DNA from: JAZDOK01 sp043798715
Lineage (GTDB): Bacteria > Vulcanimicrobiota > JAZDOK01
Assembly: GCA_043798715.1 (NCBI GenBank)
Contig: JAZDOK010000039.1
Location: 1-12,085 of the forward strand
Length of the DNA stretch: 12,085 nt
Direction of reading: 5' to 3'
The notes beneath the pieces are model-generated. The model saw only the letters and a list, made by a program, of their open reading frames with translations, was not told the origin of the DNA and did not search any database. Positions 1-7,010 of the stretch are shown piece by piece (the stretch's first letter is position 1; every line of letters starts with the position of its first letter). A program made the position numbers and the translations under genes.

Positions 1-2010
1 CGCGCAGATCATAAACAGGATGAAACCCAGCCATCCCGCCTCCCTTCCCTCCGGTACTTTCCGGCTGAGGAGGCTGCCCAGGCCGCTAAAGAGCAGAAGC
101 GTGCCCAGGACGACGGCAAAGGAATAGACGGGATGCGAAAGAAAAAGCGACAGCTGCTGCAGAAAGAGAATCTCCACCAGCATGTAGGCCAGCCCCAGCG
201 CCCCGAAATAGGCCAGTACGAAAAAGGTCCCCCGGGATCTCTCCTGGCTGTGATTGAGAGGAATAAAGATTGAGAGCGCCACGGCCGCCAGGAGAAAGAA
301 GATTAAAAAGACCGTGGCCAGTTCGGTCATGCTGAAGTGAGCCGTGGTGACTGCGTCCAGAATGTTCCCTGGACGGAGCGTGAAGAAAAAAAACGGGCGA
401 TCGTCCGTCGGGCAGGAGATATCGTCGGGAGATTCCAAAAGCGCCTCTTCCCGCTCTCCCGAAGAGGCCAGACGCTCGATTTCCTTTTCCAGGGGAATAC
501 CCGGAAGATAGAGGGTGCTGAAACCATATTTTCCCGCGCGCTCTACCAGAGCGTTTATTTCTTTTTTAGTCAGGGGGGACATTTTAAAAGAGCAGTTGAC
601 GAAATCGACCAGGGGATTTGAGTCGTTACTGAAGGTCGCCAGGTGCTCCTTTATGGAGGCCAGGCCCCTGAATTCCGCCACCCGCCCAAGGAGCGCGGTC
701 AGCCTTAGTGTCCTCGGGTGGCTCTTGTCGTCCCAGAAAGCGATATTGAGAATGCCGTCCGGTCTCAGGTGGGAGAGATACTCGCCGAATGATTCCAGCG
801 TGAAAAGTCCGCACTCGGTTAGGGCCAGGGCGCCGGAGGCCATCGCCGCCCAGGTCTCCACCGAATTGAGCATGATGAGATCGTAGGTATCGGGATCGCT
901 CCTAAGGAAGCTCCTGGCCTCCTGCGCGGCTATATGCACTCCGGGACGGCCGTAGAGATTTCCGGAGTAGTCCCGGTAGGCGCCCCCCATGATTTGGTTC
1001 ACGATGATGGGATTTATGTCGGCGCCGGACACGACGGGACTGAGGTTTTGACGCGCCACCTCCACGTCCCTTCCCCCGCCGGGCCCGAAGATGAAAACCC
1101 TGGGTTTGTCAAGGATTTCGTAGGGAAGAGAGGTGATCTCGGCGTCGAGAAAGGAGCGCTTTTCGGCCGGGAGACTCGCGGGTACAATGGGAGCATAGGC
1201 AAAGGAGTCAATCAGGATTGCGGCCATGGGCGGGGGATTCCCCGGATTTTTTTTAAGAAACGAGCTGCTGAGAGCCCGATCCTGAGAGAAACCCTCCACT
1301 ACCGCGACGTGAGAAAATGAATTCCATCTGCTGAAGGAGACGGGTCGGTCGAGAGATTTGGCATTGGCCATGGGGAAGATGTCCCGGAAGAGCGACAGTA
1401 GCAGAAGAACGCACATCAGGGTGGAAAAACCGAGGGCGGGCCATCTTATTTTTGCGGACAGAAGAAGCCAGCTTAAAGCCCCCAGGAGGGCCGTCAGGAC
1501 GAGGCTCCCAAGGCCGCCGAAACCGTTAAGAGACGGAATGGCCAGAAGGCACCCCAGAGCCGATCCCGTCATGCTGACGCCATAGATGACGCCTATATGG
1601 CGGGAAAAGTGAGTCATGGAAAGAGCCAGAAAAAAGCCTCCGCACAGGAAAGGGATGAAAGAGATCAGGCAGACCAGAAGGAACGGAATTAAAAAGTGGG
1701 GCGAAAGGGGTGAAAACTGATATTCCAGGTTCACCCGCACGCGCTGAAGAAAAAAGACGGAGAGGAAGGCGAAAAGAGACAAGAAAGAGGCAAAACGCGC
1801 CATCTGCTCCCGGGCTTTTTCCGGGGGAAAACGCCCCTTGAAAACAAAGACGGCAACTCCGCTTGCAGCCATTCCCAGCAGGGCCACCGAGATGGCGCTC
1901 ACGGCGGAGTAATAGAAGAACAGGACCGAAAAAATCCGGGTGTAGACCACCTCCAGGAGGAGGACAGCCGCACTCAGGATAAAAATGCTCCACAGAAGCC
2001 TTTTGTTCAA
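1..2010 (-). CDS. Membrane protein with internal spermidine-synthase-like domain (partial, 3' end off window)
   Basis: The minus strand is open for 670 codons from TTG at 2010 to the window edge; no stop is seen, so the C-terminus is missing. Hydrophobic segments lie near residues 6-27, 35-57, 72-88, 105-131, 141-160, 165-185 and 192-208, followed by a soluble domain (about 230-550) and more membrane segments (about 562-584, 595-619, 625-648, 659-670). The soluble domain has a Rossmann methyltransferase glycine loop (VFIFGPGGGRD, 305-315), an acidic strand end (GADINP, D331), a YDLIMLN strand (376-382) and a TDDRPFFF motif (535-542). This architecture is that of membrane-embedded spermidine-synthase-like proteins, whose reaction is mostly unknown. 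The position usually holding Asp in true aminopropyltransferases is Asn382, so polyamine synthesis is doubtful. The start is uncertain: TTG has only a G-rich run upstream. It is divergent from the efflux operon. Confidence 0.85.
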   Translation of the reverse strand, partial: MNKRLLWSIFILSAAVLLLEVVYTRIFSVLFFYYSAVSAISVALLGMAASGVAVFVFKGRFPPEKAREQMARFASFLSLFAFLSVFFLQRVRVNLEYQFSPLSPHFLIPFLLVCLISFIPFLCGGFFLALSMTHFSRHIGVIYGVSMTGSALGCLLAIPSLNGFGGLGSLVLTALLGALSWLLLSAKIRWPALGFSTLMCVLLLLSLFRDIFPMANAKSLDRPVSFSRWNSFSHVAVVEGFSQDRALSSSFLKKNPGNPPPMAAILIDSFAYAPIVPASLPAEKRSFLDAEITSLPYEILDKPRVFIFGPGGGRDVEVARQNLSPVVSGADINPIIVNQIMGGAYRDYSGNLYGRPGVHIAAQEARSFLRSDPDTYDLIMLNSVETWAAMASGALALTECGLFTLESFGEYLSHLRPDGILNIAFWDDKSHPRTLRLTALLGRVAEFRGLASIKEHLATFSNDSNPLVDFVNCSFKMSPLTKKEINALVERAGKYGFSTLYLPGIPLEKEIERLASSGEREEALLESPDDISCPTDDRPFFFFTLRPGNILDAVTTAHFSMTELATVFLIFFLLAAVALSIFIPLNHSQERSRGTFFVLAYFGALGLAYMLVEILFLQQLSLFLSHPVYSFAVVLGTLLLFSGLGSLLSRKVPEGREAGWLGFILFMICA

Positions 2011-2146
2011 TGCCCCCCCGGCCCGCCCTTTAAAAAATGTCTGCAATTTTATTCATTCTTCCTCCGGCCCCCTGTCTCCTGTGCTCCGTTACTAGAAAAA
2101 GTCTAAAAGGAGAAACTTTTCTGCCGAAGAAGTATCTAATGTTTTT
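2011..2146. promoter_or_regulatory. Divergent intergenic spacer
   Basis: This 136-bp spacer separates the 5' ends of the minus-strand membrane protein gene and the plus-strand efflux operon, so promoters for both should lie here. I see no pair of hexamers with good spacing on either strand. An imperfect inverted repeat (AGAAAAAGT at 2094-2102 and ACTTTTCT at 2115-2122) encloses an AAGGAG at 2107-2112. That purine run is too far from the ATG at 2147 to serve as its ribosome site. On the minus strand GGAGGAAG precedes an eight-codon reading frame (2056 to 2030). Regulation is inferred from position only. Confidence 0.35.
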
Positions 2147-3454
2147 ATGAAAAATTTATCCATTTTTCTTATGGCCGTCTGCCTGGCTCTTCTCTTAGCG
2201 CAAAATATCGATGCTGCTGAAACCGGTGCTCCGGCGCCGGTTCTTTCCATCCAGGACTGCCTTAAAATCTCCTTTGATAAAAACCCCGAGCTCAAAACCT
2301 CTTACGAGCAGGAGATGAGCGCCGGGGCATCTCTCAATATGCAGCGAACCAACTACAATCCGAATGTAAATTTATCCGCGGCCTACGGCGGGAATACTTC
2401 AAACACTTCCGGCCAGGGCATCTTTGTTGAAAAAAAATATTACTCAGGCCTTTTATCCATGCAAATAACCGTTTTTGACTTCGGGAGAACCCGCTATGCC
2501 GTTCTGGCGGCAAAAGAGAATCTTTCCGCGGCGCATTATGATTTTCTGGCGAGTGTCAACAAAGTCATCCTGGGGGTAAAACAGGCTTATCTCCTCGTGC
2601 TCGGCGCGCAAAAACTTTTGGAGGTCGCCGAGGAGACCGGAAAAATTCAGCAAGCACACCTCCTGCAGGCGCAGAACTTTTACCGCGTGGGAATCCGCTC
2701 TAAAATCGAGGTCACCAAGGCCGAAGTGGATCTGGCCAACGCAAAACTAAACCTCATCAAGAGCAAAAACGTCCTGGCTCTCGCCCGGGTTCAGTTGAAC
2801 AACTCAATAGGGCTGGGAGCGGATTCCTATCCTTATAAACTCGATGAAGGCGAATTGAACCCGGGAGTTCAGGGAGATTTCGGAGATGTGTACGCGCTTG
2901 CACTGAAAAACCGTCCCGATTACCACCGGATGACTGCACAGATGAAATCGCTGGAAGCCCAGTTAGGCAAAGTCCGCAGCAACTATAATCCCTCCCTGAC
3001 GGGCAGCGCCTCTTATGGAAAGTCGGGAAGTGGAGATAATTCTTCCCTTTCGGACTCCTTCGGATACGGCCTTAATCTATCCGTCCCTGTCTTCAACCAG
3101 GGTCTGACCCCGGCCACGTTCAAAAAAACAGTCGCCGACATGAAAGCCCTGGGCTATCAGCAGGATACTCTTAAGAACACGATTTACAAAGAGGTGGAGA
3201 GCGCCTCCCTGAATGTCAAGGAATCCCGGGAGAAGATAGAGGTCCTTACCGAAGCTCTTAAACAGGCCAAGGAAAACTACGACTTAGCCCAGGGGAGGTA
3301 CAACCTGGGCATCGGCACGAGCCTGGAATTCCAGGATGCCCTGCTCAGCTACACGCAGGCCAAGTCGGACCTGATCCAGGCACAGGTTCAGAACGGCGTC
3401 GACATAGCCGGCCTGGAGTATTACACCGGCATCCGGGTGGAGGGAAAAAACTGA
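2147..3454 (+). CDS. TolC-family outer membrane efflux channel protein
   Basis: The 435-residue product is the expected size for the outer-membrane factor of a tripartite efflux pump, which forms a trimeric barrel and periplasmic tunnel. A signal peptide is clear: MKN start, hydrophobic core at about residues 4-18, and small residues before a likely cleavage near A23/A24. Two helical outer-membrane-efflux repeats follow, at about 35-225 and 240-430. The C-terminal repeat has family-typical text such as YNLGIGTSLEFQDALLSY, which pairs with YRVGIRSKIEVTKAEVDLAN in the first repeat. The gene opens a same-strand efflux operon, and its TGA overlaps the adaptor ATG by one base, suggesting translational coupling. 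The start is set by the signal peptide; no well-placed Shine-Dalgarno precedes it and no upstream in-frame start exists. The family assignment is firm; the substrate is unknown. Confidence 0.92.
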   Translation: MKNLSIFLMAVCLALLLAQNIDAAETGAPAPVLSIQDCLKISFDKNPELKTSYEQEMSAGASLNMQRTNYNPNVNLSAAYGGNTSNTSGQGIFVEKKYYSGLLSMQITVFDFGRTRYAVLAAKENLSAAHYDFLASVNKVILGVKQAYLLVLGAQKLLEVAEETGKIQQAHLLQAQNFYRVGIRSKIEVTKAEVDLANAKLNLIKSKNVLALARVQLNNSIGLGADSYPYKLDEGELNPGVQGDFGDVYALALKNRPDYHRMTAQMKSLEAQLGKVRSNYNPSLTGSASYGKSGSGDNSSLSDSFGYGLNLSVPVFNQGLTPATFKKTVADMKALGYQQDTLKNTIYKEVESASLNVKESREKIEVLTEALKQAKENYDLAQGRYNLGIGTSLEFQDALLSYTQAKSDLIQAQVQNGVDIAGLEYYTGIRVEGKN

Positions 3455-4947
3455 TGAAAAAATTTTTATGGCTGGCGGTTGTCCTGGCAATCGGACTTCT
3501 GCTTTTTATTTTTTATGCGGCCTTTCAGCGCAACAAAAAGGCGCTTCGTTTCGAGACCGAGGCGGTGACACGCGGCTCCGTCGTCGAAACAGTGGTTGCC
3601 AGCGGCACGCTCAAGGCCACCACCAGCGTGGACGTTGGAAGCCAGGTTTCCGGTATAATCCAGAAAGTCTACGTTGATTTCAACTCTCCGGTTAAAAAAG
3701 GCCAGCTCCTGGCGCGCATCGACCCTTCCACCTTTGCCTCCAAAGTCGGGCAGGCCGGCGCTTCGCTCGAAGGCGCCATGGCCGATCGCGACGCCTCCCA
3801 GAGCGACCGGAACCGGGCCGCCCTGTCACTTCAGGAATCGGACCTTTCCATCGCCAGCGCCTTCCAGAACCTTGAAACTTCCAAGCAGGACATCCTCAGC
3901 GCCGAAAGCGCCGTAAAAAGCGCGGAGGCCAACCTGGCCAAGGCCCGGTTTCAGAAGACGACGGACGAGAGTAATTTCAAGCGCTACAACGAGCTTTTTA
4001 AAAGCAACTATGTCTCCCTGAGCGACAAGGAGAATGCTGAAAATCAATTCGAGGCATCCAGTTCCGCTCTTGTAGCCGCAGAATCCGATCTTCAGACCAG
4101 GAAATCGGCGCTTCTTTCCTCCAAAGCCAGGGAAAAAATCGCCCGGGCCAATTATTCCACCGCCATTATTCAAAAAAACTCCGCCAAAGCCTCCCTTGAC
4201 ACATCGGCTGCAAAGTTTCAGGCGACGGGCGCGCAGGTGAAGCAGGCCGAGGCGACCCTCAGTAACACCCGGGTTGACCTTGGCAGGACTTATATCACTT
4301 CGCCGGTTGACGGGATGGTGATCAACAGGAATGTTGATGAGGGCCAGACCGTGGCGGCCTCCTTTCAGGCGCCGGTACTCTTCACCATCGCCAAGGACAT
4401 GAAGACGATGCAGGTTTACACCAGCGTGGACGAGGCGGACATCGGCAAGGTGGCCAAGGGGCAGAGCGTTGAGTTCACCGTGGACGCCTATCCCCTGGAG
4501 ACTTTTAACGGTTTCGTCAAGCAGGTGCGTTCCCAGCCAGTTATTTCGCAGAACGTGGTCACCTACTACGCCATCGTCGAAACGCCCAATCCCGATCAGA
4601 AATTAAAGCCCGGGATGACCGCCAACGTCACGATTTCCGTCAATAAAAAGGACTCCGTGCTCAGAATTCCGAATGGAGCTCTGCGCTTCCGGGCCGAATC
4701 CGTGGAAGGATTCCCCTTCCCTAAGGATTTCAAGAACCAACGGACCAAAGAGAAACAGAACCGGGCCCAGGTATGGAAACTCGTCCAGGAGAAACCCCTT
4801 CCGGCAAAAATCACCACCGGCATCTTCGACAATTCCTTCACGGAACTTCTAAAAGGAGACCTGAAGGAGGGGGATCTTCTGATCACCTCCACCACTCTCC
4901 CCGGTAAAGCCCCCGCTCAAAAACCCGGAATGAGAATGCACATTTAA
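3454..4947 (+). CDS. Periplasmic adaptor (membrane fusion protein), MacA/HlyD type
   Basis: This 497-residue adaptor would bridge the MacB-type transporter to the outer-membrane channel. Residues 5-22 form an N-terminal membrane anchor. A first lipoyl half (about 53-90, with VSGIIQKVYVDFNSPVKKGQ) is followed by a long alpha-helical hairpin rich in Ala, Lys, Ser and Gln (about 91-275). The second lipoyl half (about 279-312, ITSPVDGMVINRNVDEGQTV) leads into beta-barrel text (about 318-395, VDEADIGKVAKGQ and LKPGMTANVTI) and a membrane-proximal domain. MacA of E. coli is about 370 residues; much of the extra length here lies in the hairpin and in an inserted basic stretch near 415-440. GGAGGG at 3439-3444 is a good ribosome site. 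The gene overlaps the channel gene by one base and is followed 11 bases later by the ATPase. The call as an ABC-linked adaptor rests on this operon context. Confidence 0.92.
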   Translation: MKKFLWLAVVLAIGLLLFIFYAAFQRNKKALRFETEAVTRGSVVETVVASGTLKATTSVDVGSQVSGIIQKVYVDFNSPVKKGQLLARIDPSTFASKVGQAGASLEGAMADRDASQSDRNRAALSLQESDLSIASAFQNLETSKQDILSAESAVKSAEANLAKARFQKTTDESNFKRYNELFKSNYVSLSDKENAENQFEASSSALVAAESDLQTRKSALLSSKAREKIARANYSTAIIQKNSAKASLDTSAAKFQATGAQVKQAEATLSNTRVDLGRTYITSPVDGMVINRNVDEGQTVAASFQAPVLFTIAKDMKTMQVYTSVDEADIGKVAKGQSVEFTVDAYPLETFNGFVKQVRSQPVISQNVVTYYAIVETPNPDQKLKPGMTANVTISVNKKDSVLRIPNGALRFRAESVEGFPFPKDFKNQRTKEKQNRAQVWKLVQEKPLPAKITTGIFDNSFTELLKGDLKEGDLLITSTTLPGKAPAQKPGMRMHI

Positions 4948-4958
4948 AGAGGCGCCCT

Positions 4959-5648
4959 ATGCTGAGAGTAGAAAATCTCATTAAAACTTACCTTATGGGC
5001 GAGACGACAGTCGAGGCCCTTCGCGGTGTAAATCTCTCCGTCAGGGAGGGAGAATTTGTGGCCATCATGGGACCTTCCGGCTCGGGAAAATCAACCTTCA
5101 TGAACATGCTGGGCTGTCTTGATCGCCCCACCAGCGGGAAATATTACCTGGACGATATCGACACCTCCCTGATGGACAAAGACCTCCTCGCCGGAATCAG
5201 GAACGCCAAAATCGGCTTTATTTTCCAGGGCTTCAACCTCCTCTCCCGCTCGACGGCCTACGAGAACGTGGAGCTGCCTTTATACTACGGGCATGTCAGA
5301 CAGCCCGAGGAAAGGCGCTCCCGCATAGAGGCGGCTCTCGAAGCCGTCGGCCTCCGCCGACGGGCCAGACACTTTCCCACCCAGCTTTCGGGCGGAGAGC
5401 AGCAACGGGTCGCCATCGCCCGGGCCCTGGTCAACAATCCCTCCCTCCTCCTCGCGGACGAGCCCACCGGCAATCTCGATTCCAAGACGAGCGGAGAAAT
5501 CATGAGCCTCCTGGGCGATTTAAACAAAAACAAATCCCTCACCATTGTCCTGGTCACTCACGACCCCCACGTCGCGGAGTATGCCGGACGGATCGTCACC
5601 TTCCGGGACGGCCTGATCGTCGAGGACAAAGAGCGCGTTCCAGCATAA
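4959..5648 (+). CDS. MacB/LolD-type ABC transporter ATP-binding protein
   Basis: This 229-residue cytoplasmic ATPase has every expected ABC motif: Walker A GPSGSGKS (38-45), Q-loop Gln90, signature LSGGEQQ (143-149), Walker B LLLADEP (163-169) with catalytic Glu168, D-loop NLDS, and switch His201 in VTHDP. The family-typical stretch FIFQGFNLLSRSTAYENVELPL places it in the MacB/LolD/FtsE group, whose members power mechanotransmission across the inner membrane rather than direct transport through it. It is a stand-alone domain of normal length. The start has a weak AGAGG upstream. It sits between the adaptor and the permease with short gaps (11 and 15 bases), so the three products almost certainly work together. 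MacB-type rather than LolD-type is inferred from the adaptor and TolC neighbours. Confidence 0.93.
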   Translation: MLRVENLIKTYLMGETTVEALRGVNLSVREGEFVAIMGPSGSGKSTFMNMLGCLDRPTSGKYYLDDIDTSLMDKDLLAGIRNAKIGFIFQGFNLLSRSTAYENVELPLYYGHVRQPEERRSRIEAALEAVGLRRRARHFPTQLSGGEQQRVAIARALVNNPSLLLADEPTGNLDSKTSGEIMSLLGDLNKNKSLTIVLVTHDPHVAEYAGRIVTFRDGLIVEDKERVPA

Positions 5649-5663
5649 GGAGAGAGGAAAACG

Positions 5664-6878
5664 ATGGATTTTTTCGTCGCCGTAAAAGCCGCCCTGACCG
5701 CCCTGAGCCGCAACAAGATGCGGACCTTTCTCACCATGCTCGGGGTCATCATCGGAGTCGCCGCCGTCATCGCCATGGTCTCCGTCGGCTCCGGGGCCAG
5801 TGTCGAAGTGGGAAAAAACATCTCCTCCATGGGCTCAAACACCATCTACATCTTTCCCGGCACCCAGAGCTCAGGCGGCGCCAAGGTCGGCTTCGGCAGC
5901 GGAAAGACCCTGACCCTGGAAGACGCCCAGGCCATCACCTCCGACTGCCCCTCGGTTGCCTACGCCACTCCCAGCTTAAGAACCATCTGCCAACTGGTCT
6001 ATGGCAACCAGAACTGGTCCTCGACCACCTACGGGGTGAATGAAAGTTTTCCCGAAATCCGCAACTGGCCGACCGATGAGGGTACTTTTTTTTCCGCCCG
6101 GGACGTCGCGGCCGGCGCCAAGGTCTGCGTCATCGGGACCATCGTGAGAGACAACCTTTTTGGAGGCGAATCGCCCATCGGAAAGATGATCCGCATCAGA
6201 AACATCCCCTTCAAGGTGCTGGGAGTTCTCCGTGAAAAGGGGCCGTCGAGCTTCGAGGCGCAGGACGACACGGTCATCATTCCCTACACCACCGCCCAGT
6301 CGCGCCTGCAGAACGTCCGCTACATGGGGACCATCATCGCTTCGGCTCTGAGCAAGACACAGGTCCAATCCGCCGTTGATGAGATCACCCGCCTCCTCCG
6401 TCAGAAACACCACCTGCTCCCGAGCGAGGACAATGACTTCGTCCTCCGGACCCAGGCCGAATTGGCCCAGGTCGCCGGAGCCGCCACCCAGATCTTCACC
6501 ATCCTCCTGGCCAGCATCGCCTCGGTCTCCCTCCTGGTGGGAGGCATCGGCATAATGAACATCATGCTCGTCTCCGTCACCGAGAGAGTGAGAGAAATTG
6601 GAATTCGCATGGCCATTGGAGCCCGTCAAAAAGATATTCTGTTCCAGTTCCTCTATGAAGCCATGGTCCTCTGCCTCATCGGGGGACTCCTGGGCATCCT
6701 CCTGGGCCTCCTCATCTCCTCCGTCATCACCCGCCTCGCCCACTGGCCGACCTCTGTCTCGCTGAATGCCATCTTCATCGCCTTTCTGTTCTCGGCGACC
6801 GTCGGAATCTTTTTCGGCCTCTACCCGGCCCTCAAGGCGTCCCGCCTCGATCCCATTGAGAGCCTCCGCCACGAATAA
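5664..6878 (+). CDS. MacB-type ABC transporter permease (MacB_PCD plus FtsX domains)
   Basis: The 404-residue inner-membrane subunit has the four-helix MacB layout: one N-terminal helix (about 21-43, after the NKMRTFLTMLGVIIG motif), a large periplasmic domain (about 45-272), then three C-terminal helices (about 278-302, 328-354 and 367-390). The conserved FtsX-type loop SVTERVREIGIRMAIGARQ (304-322) and the ending PALKASRLDPIESLRHE are diagnostic. In E. coli MacB the ATPase and permease are one roughly 650-residue chain; here they are two genes, as in many other bacteria. A strong AGGAGAGAGG (5648-5657) precedes the ATG and overlaps the ATPase stop codon. The dimer is expected to drive efflux through the adaptor and the channel encoded upstream. 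The cargo (macrolide, lipopeptide, siderophore or other) cannot be read from the sequence. Confidence 0.93.
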   Translation: MDFFVAVKAALTALSRNKMRTFLTMLGVIIGVAAVIAMVSVGSGASVEVGKNISSMGSNTIYIFPGTQSSGGAKVGFGSGKTLTLEDAQAITSDCPSVAYATPSLRTICQLVYGNQNWSSTTYGVNESFPEIRNWPTDEGTFFSARDVAAGAKVCVIGTIVRDNLFGGESPIGKMIRIRNIPFKVLGVLREKGPSSFEAQDDTVIIPYTTAQSRLQNVRYMGTIIASALSKTQVQSAVDEITRLLRQKHHLLPSEDNDFVLRTQAELAQVAGAATQIFTILLASIASVSLLVGGIGIMNIMLVSVTERVREIGIRMAIGARQKDILFQFLYEAMVLCLIGGLLGILLGLLISSVITRLAHWPTSVSLNAIFIAFLFSATVGIFFGLYPALKASRLDPIESLRHE

Positions 6879-7010
6879 ACCGGTCCGCACCAAATCCAAA
6901 TGCCGGTAGAATTGCATTTAAGCGGAAATGCTTCAGCGAACAAAATATGTGTTCAGCAGGATTCTTGTTGAGTTATGGGGAAAATCTTGCACAGTAAGGA
7001 GGCGAACGCC
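6879..7010 (+). other. Spacer between efflux operon and pilT-like gene, with two small inverted repeats
   Basis: This 132-bp gap is the only sizeable break between the two plus-strand gene blocks, so a terminator for the efflux operon and a promoter for the next are expected here. Two short inverted repeats are visible: GCATTT/AAATGC (6914-6931, 6-base loop) and GAACA/TGTTC (6938-6954, 7-base loop). Neither is followed by a run of T, so neither is a clear intrinsic terminator. No promoter with good hexamers and spacing was found. Confidence 0.3.
6996..7002 (+). promoter_or_regulatory. Strong Shine-Dalgarno (AAGGAGG) setting the pilT-like start at GTG 7011
   Basis: AAGGAGG lies 8 bases before an in-frame GTG at 7011. 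The only upstream in-frame ATG (6975) has no comparable site. This supports translation from 7011 and a product 12 residues shorter than the longest reading frame. Confidence 0.75.

Noticed and set aside
1526..1993. 155-codon minus-strand frame at the start of the membrane protein gene
   Set aside because: It is an out-of-frame overlap of the 670-codon open frame, which alone shows membrane helices and methyltransferase motifs.
5976..6917. Long minus-strand open frame (313 codons) opposite the permease gene
   Set aside because: It is highly acidic and low-complexity (Asp/Glu/Gly-rich), as expected from the antisense of a GC-rich membrane gene, and matches no family.
6914..6931. GCATTT/AAATGC stem as intrinsic terminator of the efflux operon
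   Set aside because: The stem is short and AT-rich, and no T-run follows.
6938..6954. GAACA...TGTTC palindrome resembling a Gram-positive LexA (SOS) box
   Set aside because: The half-sites are too far apart: GAAC and GTTC are separated by 9 bases instead of 4.
6975..6991. Sigma-54-like promoter: TGG at 6976 and TTGC at 6987 with exact GG-to-GC spacing
   Set aside because: Transcription would start near 7002 and cut off the AAGGAGG needed for the GTG at 7011; the -24 element is also poor beyond GG. Probably chance.
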